In this document: positions 16,405-22,744 of the stretch, one piece after another
Position numbering within the stretch: position 1 is the stretch's first letter
Layout: every line of letters begins with the position of its first letter
From: an uncultured Bacilli bacterium
Lineage (GTDB): Bacteria > Bacillota_I > Bacilli_A > RF39 > UBA660
Direction: 5' to 3'
DNA: 36,434 bases
NCBI GenBank assembly: GCA_934096715.1
Contig: CAKOMQ010000012.1
Location: 1-36,434 of the forward strand
The notes under the pieces: generated by a model
The model's database searches: none
The model's input: the letters and a program-made list of their open reading frames with translations, nothing else
Told to the model about the DNA's origin: nothing
Made by a program: the position numbers and the translations under genes

Positions 16405-16785
16405 ATGAAAAAAATTAAAAGAGATGTTTATTTAATAATTTGTACTAAGGAAAATGGAAGTATAAAAGTTATTACTGGTATTAGAAGATGTGGTAAATAT
16501 TATTTATTAAGTGAAGGTGTAAAAGAAGAACATATTGTTAAACTTGTGTTTGATAAATTTGAAAATAAGAAATATAGAGATCCTGATAAGTTTACTTAAT
16601 ATATTAAATTTTTTGTTAAAGATAAAAAGATGCATTATATTTTATTGGACGAAGTTCAATTTGTTGATAATTTTAAAAAGATTATAATCGTTAAGGATAA
16701 CCTAAAAAGCTGGTATACAGAAGAAGGAATATTAGTTATTGGTATAATTGAATTTTTGTTAAATAAAAATAGTTTAGATTTATAG
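16405..16785 (+). pseudogene. Decayed AAA+ ATPase (DUF4143-type) remnant
   Basis: The first 64 codons read as the start of an AAA+ ATPase: VITGIRRCGKYYLL is a Walker A region in which the usual GKS/GKT has become GKY. After an in-frame TAA the same frame continues without a shift for 62 codons, including the Walker B-like HYILLDEVQFVD and then IVKDNLKSWYTEEGILVIGIIEFLLNKNSLDL-like residues, which resemble the extreme C-terminus of this family. Full-length members have about 400 residues, so roughly the middle two thirds are deleted. Loss of the Walker A Ser/Thr, a stop and a large deletion all argue for a dead gene. A hairpin-T-run terminator follows the final stop at once. Confidence 0.8.
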
Positions 16786-16812
16786 TTAGTAAATATATTT
16801 TGCTAATTTTTT
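16786..16812 (+). terminator. Terminator after the ATPase remnant
   Basis: TTAGTAAA pairs with TTTGCTAA (one G-T pair), 5-base loop, then six T, directly after the pseudogene's last stop codon. Confidence 0.65.
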
Positions 16813-16828
16813 AATACTGTGTTATTAT
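16800..16828 (+). promoter_or_regulatory. Promoter of the HAAS-domain gene
   Basis: TTGCTA and TATTAT separated by 17 bases; the -35 lies in the arm of the preceding terminator. Confidence 0.5.
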
Positions 16829-16854
16829 TTTAATGTAGAATAGGAAGGATAAAT

Positions 16855-17358
16855 ATGAATAAACAAGAATATTTAAATAAGTTAAGAAGAGAATTATATT
16901 ATTTAACGAAAGAAGAATTAAATAAAGAAATAGAATGTTATGATAAGTATTTTTCTAACAAGAGTGAAAAACAAGTAGTAGAATCTTTAGGAAGTCCTAG
17001 AGAATTAGCTAAGAAGATTTATAATAAAAGGGGAATAGATTCTAGTAAGTTAAACAAAAATTTTGTTAGTAATGTTACTGAGTCGTTTGTTAATTTAAAT
17101 AGTGCCTTTAAAAATAAAAAGAATGATACTAAAAAAATGGTAATTGATATATTATATATGTTTATTATAATTATCTTAGTTAAGTTTCCGTTTGATTTAG
17201 TAAGAGATATAGGTTTTAATTATTTAGAAATACTAACAAAAAATTCCACATTAGAATTAATATGGAATTTAGGATTCTTAATATTATATACAGTAGTTGC
17301 TTTAAGTATATTTGTTATACTTGTAAGAAACTTTAGTAAAAAATATTTAGTTAGATAA
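16855..17358 (+). CDS. HAAS/DUF1700-domain membrane protein
   Basis: A 167-residue protein whose first 55 or so residues fit the HAAS/DUF1700 helical domain: KQEYLNKLRRELYYLTKEELNKEI, ECYDKYF and VESLGSPRELAKKIYNK. Two membrane helices follow (about 97-117 and 134-157). Family members often work with PadR regulators on envelope stress or membrane modules, but no PadR gene is nearby. Its 3' end overlaps a convergent gene by 12 bases. Confidence 0.8.
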   Translation: MNKQEYLNKLRRELYYLTKEELNKEIECYDKYFSNKSEKQVVESLGSPRELAKKIYNKRGIDSSKLNKNFVSNVTESFVNLNSAFKNKKNDTKKMVIDILYMFIIIILVKFPFDLVRDIGFNYLEILTKNSTLELIWNLGFLILYTVVALSIFVILVRNFSKKYLVR

Positions 17359-18354
17359 GTCGTATTTGTTTATAACAAATACTCTTTTATTATCACTATC
17401 TATTTTGAATTCAGCAACTGTGTCACTTTTACCGTTGTTTGATACTGTTACAGTAAAGATAATCTCGTATCCAACTAGACCAGTTTGGGCATTATTTAAA
17501 ACTATATTTATAGTTCTATTAAGAGCTAGTGAGCCATCTAGATTTAGTTTTGCTAAGTCTTTTTTTATTCTTTGAGTTTCAGTAGCTAGTATTTTGTTAG
17601 CATTCTTTTTAACTGCGTCATCATCATATTTGTTAGGATTTAAGGCACAATTATTTGATGCAACAATTGACGCTAAAATGTAATTGTTTGGGTCATATGT
17701 GCTATCTCCGTATTCACATGTTTCAGTTACTTCTGGAGTGCCACCACCAATAGTTAATGTAGTTGATTTAACTGTTTCATTACCAGCTTCATCTTTAGCA
17801 ACTATTTTAATATCGTATTTACCATTTTTCATGTAATTACCATAGTTTACTTCTTCTCCATTTTGATTAACGCCTGTATAGAATTCAACGATGCACTCTT
17901 TGCCACTGTTATCCGTACAACTTTCAACAAAATTATTTGGAGTATAGAAATCGAATTTAGTAAGTACTAAAGGTTTAACTTTTAATACTGGCGCAGTTGA
18001 ATCAATAACCTTGACTTTGCTAGTATATTCTTTATCACCTATTTTAATAGTAACTTCGTAGTTTCCTAAATTAGATGTACTAAAGTTATCTGGATAAATT
18101 ATATTTACATCTTTAAGGTCAGGATTTTTAGATGTAAATAACATTTCATCTGTCATTGTTTCGTTTATTTCAATTGATACTTCTTTTTTAACTAGCAGTT
18201 TATCATTAGTAGGAGTATTTCTTTTACTAATAATAAAAAGTATTATAGATAATATTACTATTACTAGAGAAATACTACCAATAATTATCCATTTAGTCAT
18301 TTGTTTTCTTTTACTTTTAACTTTTGTATTAAAAAACTTTTTTTTCTTTGCCAT
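17347..18354 (-). CDS. Membrane-anchored protein with Ig-like (DUF5011/HYR-like) domain
   Basis: The 335-residue protein has a basic N-terminus (AKKKKFFNTKVKSKRKQ), one membrane helix (about 22-43), then an outer region. About residues 55-115 form one beta domain ending in EVTIKGDKEYTSKVKVID-like strands, and STAPVLKVKPL to DEAGNETVKSTTLTIGG (about 117-203) form a clear DUF5011/HYR-type immunoglobulin-like repeat. The last 120 residues, including TCEYGDSTYDPNNYILA and a final beta region, are not recognised. Such repeats are common in surface adhesins and wall proteins. Its 3' end overlaps the convergent HAAS gene and contains that gene's probable terminator. Confidence 0.7.
   Translation of the reverse strand: MAKKKKFFNTKVKSKRKQMTKWIIIGSISLVIVILSIILFIISKRNTPTNDKLLVKKEVSIEINETMTDEMLFTSKNPDLKDVNIIYPDNFSTSNLGNYEVTIKIGDKEYTSKVKVIDSTAPVLKVKPLVLTKFDFYTPNNFVESCTDNSGKECIVEFYTGVNQNGEEVNYGNYMKNGKYDIKIVAKDEAGNETVKSTTLTIGGGTPEVTETCEYGDSTYDPNNYILASIVASNNCALNPNKYDDDAVKKNANKILATETQRIKKDLAKLNLDGSLALNRTINIVLNNAQTGLVGYEIIFTVTVSNNGKSDTVAEFKIDSDNKRVFVINKYDLSN
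17362..17390 (+). terminator. Terminator of the HAAS gene embedded in the opposite gene
   Basis: GTATTTGTT pairs with AACAAATAC (9 bp, 3-base loop), followed by TCTTTTAT. On the other strand the same bases encode the last residues of the anchored protein. Confidence 0.6.
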
Positions 18355-18380
18355 ATGTTATCATATCCTTAACTATAAAA

Positions 18381-18409
18381 ATAATAACATAAAGAATGAA
18401 AATTGCCAA
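18381..18409 (-). promoter_or_regulatory. Promoter of the anchored Ig-like protein gene
   Basis: On the minus strand TTGGCA and TATTAT are 17 bases apart, about 27 bases before the start codon. Confidence 0.7.
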
Positions 18410-18452
18410 TATATTTTTAAGTCTTTTACATATAATTTATAGGGTAAAGTGC

Positions 18453-18481
18453 TTGAAAATCGAAAAAAATTATGGTATTAT
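18453..18481 (+). promoter_or_regulatory. Promoter of rplK-rplA
   Basis: TTGAAA and TATTAT separated by 17 bases, about 90 bases ahead of rplK, leaving a structured leader. Confidence 0.75.
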
Positions 18482-18487
18482 CATAAG

Positions 18488-18546
18488 TGCAATTTGTATT
18501 GCATGTTATGTGGGAGGGAAAAGCGGAATGCCTTATACCACTAACA
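18488..18546 (+). promoter_or_regulatory. Structured rplK leader, possible L1-binding site
   Basis: Two hairpins are visible: TGCAAT/ATTGCA with a 4-base loop (18488-18503), and a larger one in which TGTTA and GTGG pair with CCAC and TAACA around a purine-rich internal region (GGGAGGG and AATGCC). Ribosomal protein L1 commonly represses its own operon by binding such an asymmetric stem. The match here is by general shape only. Confidence 0.45.
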
Positions 18547-18571
18547 CGAAATATTTATAGGAGGTGTTTTC

Positions 18572-19162
18572 GTGGCAAAAGAAGTCGTAAAAAGAATAAA
18601 ATTAGAAATTGAAGCTGGAAAAGCAACACCAGCACCACCAGTTGGTACTGTATTAGGTCCTGCTGGAATTAACTTACAAGAGTTCTGTACAAAATTTAAT
18701 GACGCAACTCGTGATAAGATGGGTGATGTTGTACCTTGTGAAATTTCTATTTATGATGATAGAACATTTGATTTCGTTCTTAAAACTCCACCAGCTGGAT
18801 TCTTACTAAAGAAAGTAGCTAAGATTCAAAAGGGAAGTCCTAAGGGAGCTAATCAAATCGTTGCAACTATTACTAAAGAAGAACTTCGTCAAATAGCAGA
18901 AACTAAATTACCTGATTTAAATGCTTATACTGTTGAAGAAGCTATGAATATTATTGAAGGTACAGCAAGAAATATGGGTATTGCTGTTAAAGGTTTAAAT
19001 GATGAAGAACTTGCTGAACAACAAAAAGAAGCTCAAGTAGAAGAAAAAGAAGCTTTAAAACGTGAAGCTGAACTTGAAGCTCTTGAAGAATCTGCAGCTA
19101 ATGCAGCAAATGAAAGTGTTGAAGTACCTGTAATAGGCGAAGAAGATAAAGAAGAAGAATAA
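18572..19162 (+). CDS. rplK: 50S ribosomal protein L11 with C-terminal extension
   Basis: L11 of the GTPase-associated centre of the 50S subunit. Residues 1-141 are a complete L11: APPVGTVLGPAGIN, the KTPPAGFLLKK linker region and PKGANQIVATITKEELRQIAE in the rRNA-binding C-terminal domain. About 55 extra residues (142-196) follow, highly charged and Glu/Ala-rich, ending VPVIGEEDKEEE; standard L11 ends at about 141. The start is GTG, set by AGGAGGTG. It leads the rplKA unit and is preceded by a structured leader. Confidence 0.97.
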   Translation: MAKEVVKRIKLEIEAGKATPAPPVGTVLGPAGINLQEFCTKFNDATRDKMGDVVPCEISIYDDRTFDFVLKTPPAGFLLKKVAKIQKGSPKGANQIVATITKEELRQIAETKLPDLNAYTVEEAMNIIEGTARNMGIAVKGLNDEELAEQQKEAQVEEKEALKREAELEALEESAANAANESVEVPVIGEEDKEEE

Positions 19163-19223
19163 AAATTAAATAATAAATAATTATAATAAAGAACCGCTAA
19201 TAAACCACAGTTAGGAGGATAAA

Positions 19224-19922
19224 ATGAAATTACGTAGTAAAAAATATGTGGAAGCTTCAAAGAAAATTGATAGTGATAAACTATATTCTAAAGAAGAAGC
19301 AATTAAGCTTGCTAAAGAAACAGCTACAACTAGCTTTGATAGTACTGTAGATATTTCTATTAAGCTTAATATTGATGCAAAAAAATCAGATCAACAATTA
19401 CGTGGATCACTTACTATGCCAAATGGAACTGGTAAAAGTAAAAAAGTTCTAGTAATAGCTAAAGAAGCAATGCAAGAAGAAGCTAAAAAAGCTGGAGCTG
19501 ATTTTGTAGGTGGTGTTGAATTACTTAATAAAATTAAGGAAGAAAATTGGTTTGATTTTGATGTTATGGTAGCAACACCAGACATGATGCCAGAAGTAGG
19601 TAAGATTGGTAATATTTTAGGGCCTAAAGGATTAATGCCTAACCCTAAAACTAATACAGTTACTATGAAAATTGCTGATGTAGTAGCAGATATTAAAAAA
19701 GGTATGGTTTCTTATAGAAATGATACTTATGGAAATATTCATACTGTTATTGGTAAGGTATCATTTGATGAAAATAAACTACTTGAAAATTTAGATTATG
19801 TAGTTAAAACTATCAATAAAGCTAAACCACAAGCAGTTAAAGGTGTATTTATTGAAAAAATAACTATATCTACTACTATGGGTCCTGGAATTAAAGTTGA
19901 TAAAAATTCTTTTGACTTTTAG
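19224..19922 (+). CDS. rplA: 50S ribosomal protein L1
   Basis: L1 of the large-subunit stalk near the E site, also a translational repressor of its own operon in many bacteria. At 232 residues it has the normal bacterial length, with the signature region around GKIGNILGPKGLMPNPKTNTVT and the C-terminal KGVFIEKITISTTMGPGIKVD. TTAGGAGG precedes the ATG. It is co-transcribed with rplK, 61 bases downstream. Confidence 0.98.
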   Translation: MKLRSKKYVEASKKIDSDKLYSKEEAIKLAKETATTSFDSTVDISIKLNIDAKKSDQQLRGSLTMPNGTGKSKKVLVIAKEAMQEEAKKAGADFVGGVELLNKIKEENWFDFDVMVATPDMMPEVGKIGNILGPKGLMPNPKTNTVTMKIADVVADIKKGMVSYRNDTYGNIHTVIGKVSFDENKLLENLDYVVKTINKAKPQAVKGVFIEKITISTTMGPGIKVDKNSFDF

Positions 19923-19940
19923 TAATTATAGTAATATAAT
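19912..19940 (+). promoter_or_regulatory. Promoter of rplJ-rplL
   Basis: TTGACT and TATAAT separated by exactly 17 bases, starting inside the last codons of rplA. It gives the L10 leader its own start at about 19947. Confidence 0.85.
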
Positions 19941-19957
19941 ATTTTAGAGAAAAGAAA

Positions 19958-20050
19958 AAGACCGAAGACAGTAGGGAAGAAATTTTAAAAATCCTACCGA
20001 GGGAGACTTAAACTTAATATAACTTTAAGCTTCCTTGTCGGAAGCTTTTC
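19958..20050 (+). promoter_or_regulatory. L10 leader (ribosomal protein L10 autoregulatory RNA)
   Basis: The segment has the hallmarks of the Bacillota L10 leader: AAAGACCGAAGACAGTAGG, then CCTACCGAGGGAGAC closing the stem, followed by a hairpin AAGCTTCC/GGAAGCTT (20027-20047) with a short T-rich tail that can act as an attenuator. The L10-L12 complex is known to bind this RNA and reduce its own operon's expression. Confidence 0.88.
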
Positions 20051-20070
20051 TTAATATATAAGGAGGAATT

Positions 20071-20571
20071 ATGGCAAGCGAGAAGATTCTTAATGAGAAA
20101 AAAATCGTAGTAAATGAGATAGTTGATAATATTAAGAATAGTGAATCTGTTATTCTATTTCAATATCAAGGATTAACTGTTTCGGAAATTAGTGAACTTC
20201 GTAACCAATTAAAAGAAGTTGATTCTAAAGTTAAAGTATATAAAAATACTTTACTTAAAAGAGCTTTAGATGAACTTAATGTTAATATGGATGACTTCTT
20301 AGAAGGTCCAAATGCTATTTTATTTGGTAAAAGTTTATTAGAACCAATTAAAGTTATATCTGAATATGCTAAAAAACATGATAAGTTAGATATTCGTGTT
20401 GGTATTATAAGTGGCGATGTTGCTAGTTTAGATGTTATCAAAGAATATGCAAATATTCCATCTCGTGAAGGATTACTTACTATGTTAGCAGGCGGAATGA
20501 TTCAATATGTTAAAGATTTAGCTATCGGGCTAAATATGTATGCCGAAGAATTAGAAGGAAAGGAAGGATAA
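20071..20571 (+). CDS. rplJ: 50S ribosomal protein L10
   Basis: L10 forms the base of the L7/L12 stalk. The 166 residues match the family, with NEKKIVVNEIVDNIKNSESVI-type N-terminus, YQGLTVSEISELRNQLKE and VYKNTLLKRAL in the rRNA-binding domain and a C-terminal L7/L12-binding helix. It is the first gene after the L10 leader, has AAGGAGG ahead of the ATG, and is one base apart from rplL. Confidence 0.97.
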   Translation: MASEKILNEKKIVVNEIVDNIKNSESVILFQYQGLTVSEISELRNQLKEVDSKVKVYKNTLLKRALDELNVNMDDFLEGPNAILFGKSLLEPIKVISEYAKKHDKLDIRVGIISGDVASLDVIKEYANIPSREGLLTMLAGGMIQYVKDLAIGLNMYAEELEGKEG

Positions 20572-20572
20572 T

Positions 20573-20938
20573 ATGGCAAAATTAACAAGAGACGAATTTA
20601 TTAATTCATTAAAAGAAATGACTATTCTTGAAGTTAAAGAATTAGTTGATGCAATGAAAGAAGAATTTGGTGTTGATCCAAGTGCTGTTGCTGTAGCAGC
20701 TGCTCCAGTAGCTCAAGAAGATGAAGGATCAAAAACTAAAACAGTTGTATTAAAATCAGCTGGTGGAAACAAAATTGCAGTTATTAAAATCATTAAAGAA
20801 ATTACAGGCTTAGGACTAGTTGAAGCTAAAGGTTTAGCTGACAATGGTGGAAATATTAAAGAAAATATTCCTGCTGATGAAGCTAAAAGTATAGCTGATC
20901 AATTAACTGAAGCTGGTGCTGAAGTAGAATTAGCTTAA
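20573..20938 (+). CDS. rplL: 50S ribosomal protein L7/L12
   Basis: Stalk protein that recruits translational GTPases. The 121 residues show the dimerising N-terminal domain (EMTILEVKELVDAMKEEFGV), an Ala-rich hinge (VAVAAAPVAQEDEG) and the C-terminal factor-binding domain (KIAVIKIIKEITGLGLVEAKGL). A strong terminator follows, so the unit ends here instead of running into rpoBC. Confidence 0.98.
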   Translation: MAKLTRDEFINSLKEMTILEVKELVDAMKEEFGVDPSAVAVAAAPVAQEDEGSKTKTVVLKSAGGNKIAVIKIIKEITGLGLVEAKGLADNGGNIKENIPADEAKSIADQLTEAGAEVELA

Positions 20939-20948
20939 TTTCTTAGAA

Positions 20949-20972
20949 GTAACCCCTTGGGTTGCTTTTTTT
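20949..20972 (+). terminator. Terminator of rplJ-rplL
   Basis: GTAACCC pairs with GGGTTGC (one G-T pair) across a 3-base loop, then seven T. Confidence 0.88.
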
Positions 20973-20990
20973 ATGATTATATTTTATAAT
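20962..20990 (+). promoter_or_regulatory. Promoter overlapping the rplL terminator
   Basis: TTGCTT and TATAAT with 17-base spacing. The -35 lies in the terminator's right arm. Transcription would begin at about 20997, leaving a leader of about ten bases containing GGTGA ahead of the ATG. Confidence 0.6.
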
Positions 20991-21006
20991 TGTATTGGTG
21001 AAAAGA

Positions 21007-21279
21007 ATGAAAAAGGGAATTGTTTCTTTAATAGTGAAAATAGTTATAGTAGTAGTTGCGGCTAGTTATGCTATACTTCTTTTTGTTGAGTATAATAGAT
21101 ATCAACATGATTTACCTATGCTTATTCAAACTAAAAACACTGATATTCATGTATATCAAGATGGTGATGTTGAAATAAATACTGGACTAGGATATAAAAC
21201 TATTACTTATAATAGAGATTCTGTGCAAGGGAAGGAATTTGGAACTATATTTTTAGAAGAAAAAAATGTAAATGAATAG
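21007..21279 (+). CDS. Small membrane protein, unknown function (90 aa)
   Basis: Not recognised. It has one N-terminal membrane helix (about 4-27, GIVSLIVKIVIVVVAASYAILLF) followed by about 60 outer residues, with a beta-like stretch TDIHVYQDGDVEINTGLGYKTI. TTG and GTG starts exist 9-12 bases upstream, but the GGTGA site favours the ATG used here. It precedes the pilin-like gene by 14 bases (start codon to stop codon), so they probably form an operon. The pair sits where rpoB and rpoC normally lie. Confidence 0.6.
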   Translation: MKKGIVSLIVKIVIVVVAASYAILLFVEYNRYQHDLPMLIQTKNTDIHVYQDGDVEINTGLGYKTITYNRDSVQGKEFGTIFLEEKNVNE

Positions 21280-21293
21280 GAGTTTTGGTTAAT

Positions 21294-21680
21294 ATGCATT
21301 TAGATAATAAAGGTTGGGGACTAAGAGCAATGGTTCTTTTATCATGTGGCTTGTTAATAGCTCTTTTTATATCCCTTTATTTTATTGCACAACTTTATAA
21401 GTCTTTTGGTGGAACAAATACACTTGAGAATAATCAATATTTTGAGTTAGAAACTAAATTAGAAAGTGCTGCAATTAGATATAAAAATGATTATGACTTA
21501 AATATAGACGGAGAATATAAAGTGAGTTATGGGACTTTAAAGAAGGAAGGTTATGTTGATAAACTTGTTGATAAAAACAATAATCTTTGTGGTGGATATG
21601 TAATTATCAAAGAAAGTTTTGGAGAGTTAACATACGATGGTTACATTAGTTGTGATGACTATGTAACTAAGGGGTATTAA
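21294..21680 (+). CDS. Pilin-like membrane protein (128 aa)
   Basis: Starts NKGWGLRAM followed by one long hydrophobic helix (about 12-35), the layout of a type IV pilin or pseudopilin N-terminus, although the normal G/FTLIE cleavage motif is absent. The globular part contains LESAAIRYKNDYDLNIDGEY, YGTLKKEGYVDKL, a Cys pair (NLCGGY and YISCDDY) likely to form a disulfide, and ends YVTKGY. Minor pilins of AT-rich gut Bacillota often share this pattern of substrate loop and terminal Cys. Pilin function is inferred only. The frame begins nine bases earlier at a TTG; ATG was preferred. Confidence 0.55.
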   Translation: MHLDNKGWGLRAMVLLSCGLLIALFISLYFIAQLYKSFGGTNTLENNQYFELETKLESAAIRYKNDYDLNIDGEYKVSYGTLKKEGYVDKLVDKNNNLCGGYVIIKESFGELTYDGYISCDDYVTKGY

Positions 21681-21706
21681 AATTTAAAAATTAAGTATGA
21701 AAATGC

Positions 21707-21736
21707 TTGACATTTCATATATTAAAATGATATATT
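21707..21736 (+). promoter_or_regulatory. Promoter of the str operon (rpsL-rpsG-fusA)
   Basis: Consensus TTGACA followed after 18 bases by TATATT (a TATTAT two bases further is an alternative). The start is about 90 bases before rpsL. Confidence 0.75.
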
Positions 21737-21750
21737 ATATTTGCGTTTTT

Positions 21751-21814
21751 GTTAGGTTCTAACTGGTTTAGAACTTAATTTAAATAAAAAATTGATACAC
21801 CTGGATGTGTGTAT
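21751..21814 (+). promoter_or_regulatory. rpsL leader with two hairpins
   Basis: First hairpin: about 12 bp with G-T pairs between GTTAGGTTCTAA and TTAGAACTTAAT, loop CTGGT (21751-21779). Second: ATACAC/GTGTAT with CTGGAT in its loop (21795-21814), close to the ribosome site. No T-run follows either, so they look like a regulatory leader, not a terminator. Confidence 0.5.
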
Positions 21815-21835
21815 ATGGAAAGGATGGTAAGTAGT

Positions 21836-22240
21836 ATGCCTACAATAAATCAATTAGTTAATAAAAATCGTAAGAAGAAAACTAAGAAAAGTAATAGTCC
21901 AGTATTAGGTGTTGGATATAATACATTAGAAAGAAAACAAACAAGTCAAAGTAATCCACAAAAAAGAGGAGTATGTACTCGTGTTGGAACAAGAACACCT
22001 AAGAAACCAAACTCAGCGTTACGTAAGTATGCACGTGTAAGATTATCTAATGGTAAAGAAATAGATGCTTACATACCTGGAGAAGGACACAACTTACAAG
22101 AACACAGTGTTGTATTAATTCGTGGTGGACGTGTTAAAGACTTAATCGGTGTTAGATATCACATTATTCGTGGTACTCTAGATACTCATGGTGTTGAAAA
22201 CCGTAAACAAGGTAGAAGTAAATACGGAACTAAAAAATAA
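21836..22240 (+). CDS. rpsL: 30S ribosomal protein S12
   Basis: Decoding-centre protein of the small subunit. The 134 residues match the family, with KRGVCTRVGTRTPKKPNSALRK and GEGHNLQEHSVVLIRGGRVKD. The highly conserved KDLPGVRYH reads KDLIGVRYH here: residue 104 (E. coli P91/P90 numbering) is Ile. The frame is open nine codons further upstream; the ATG before PTINQLV is the family start. It leads the str operon. Confidence 0.97.
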   Translation: MPTINQLVNKNRKKKTKKSNSPVLGVGYNTLERKQTSQSNPQKRGVCTRVGTRTPKKPNSALRKYARVRLSNGKEIDAYIPGEGHNLQEHSVVLIRGGRVKDLIGVRYHIIRGTLDTHGVENRKQGRSKYGTKK

Positions 22241-22267
22241 TTTTAAATATTAGAAGGAGGAAATAAA

Positions 22268-22738
22268 ATGCGTAAAAGAAGAGCAGTTAAAAGAGACGTT
22301 TTACCAGATCCAGTGTACAATTCAAAAGTTGTTACTAAATTAGTTAACGCTATTATGCTTGATGGTAAAAAAGGCGTTTCACAAAAAATAATTTATGATG
22401 CTTTTGAAATGATTGAAAAACAAACTGGTAAACCAGCTATGGAAGTTTATGAAAAAGCATTAGAAAATATTAAACCGGCATTAGAAGTTAAATCTCGTCG
22501 TGTTGGTGGATCAAATTACCAAGTTCCAATCGAAGTTAATGATGAAAGAGCTCAAACTCTAGCACTTCGTTGGTTAGTTAATTATGCAAGACTAAGAAAT
22601 GGAAAGGGTATGGCCATTAATTTAGCAAATGAAATAATTGATGCATCTAATGGTACAGGAGCTTCAGTTAAAAAACGTGAAGATACTCATAAAATGGCAG
22701 AAGCAAATAAAGCGTTTGCTCATTATAGATGGAATTAG
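22268..22738 (+). CDS. rpsG: 30S ribosomal protein S7
   Basis: Head protein of the 30S subunit that nucleates assembly and contacts the E site. At 156 residues it has the standard length, with MRKRRAVKRDVLPDPVYNS, the region VGGSNYQVPIEV and the C-terminal TGASVKKREDTHKMAEANKAFAHYRW. AGAAGGAGG precedes the ATG. It lies 27 bases after rpsL and 6 bases before fusA. Confidence 0.98.
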   Translation: MRKRRAVKRDVLPDPVYNSKVVTKLVNAIMLDGKKGVSQKIIYDAFEMIEKQTGKPAMEVYEKALENIKPALEVKSRRVGGSNYQVPIEVNDERAQTLALRWLVNYARLRNGKGMAINLANEIIDASNGTGASVKKREDTHKMAEANKAFAHYRWN

Positions 22739-22744
22739 ATAATT

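Noticed and set aside
16405..16599. 64-aa protein as an intact small gene
   Set aside because: The frame continues after the stop with more of the same ATPase family, so it is a pseudogene fragment.
20949..20994. rplL-rpsL gap as a deleted rpoB remnant
   Set aside because: No rpoB or rpoC-like sequence is recognisable in any frame here, so relocation, not local decay, is the simpler reading.
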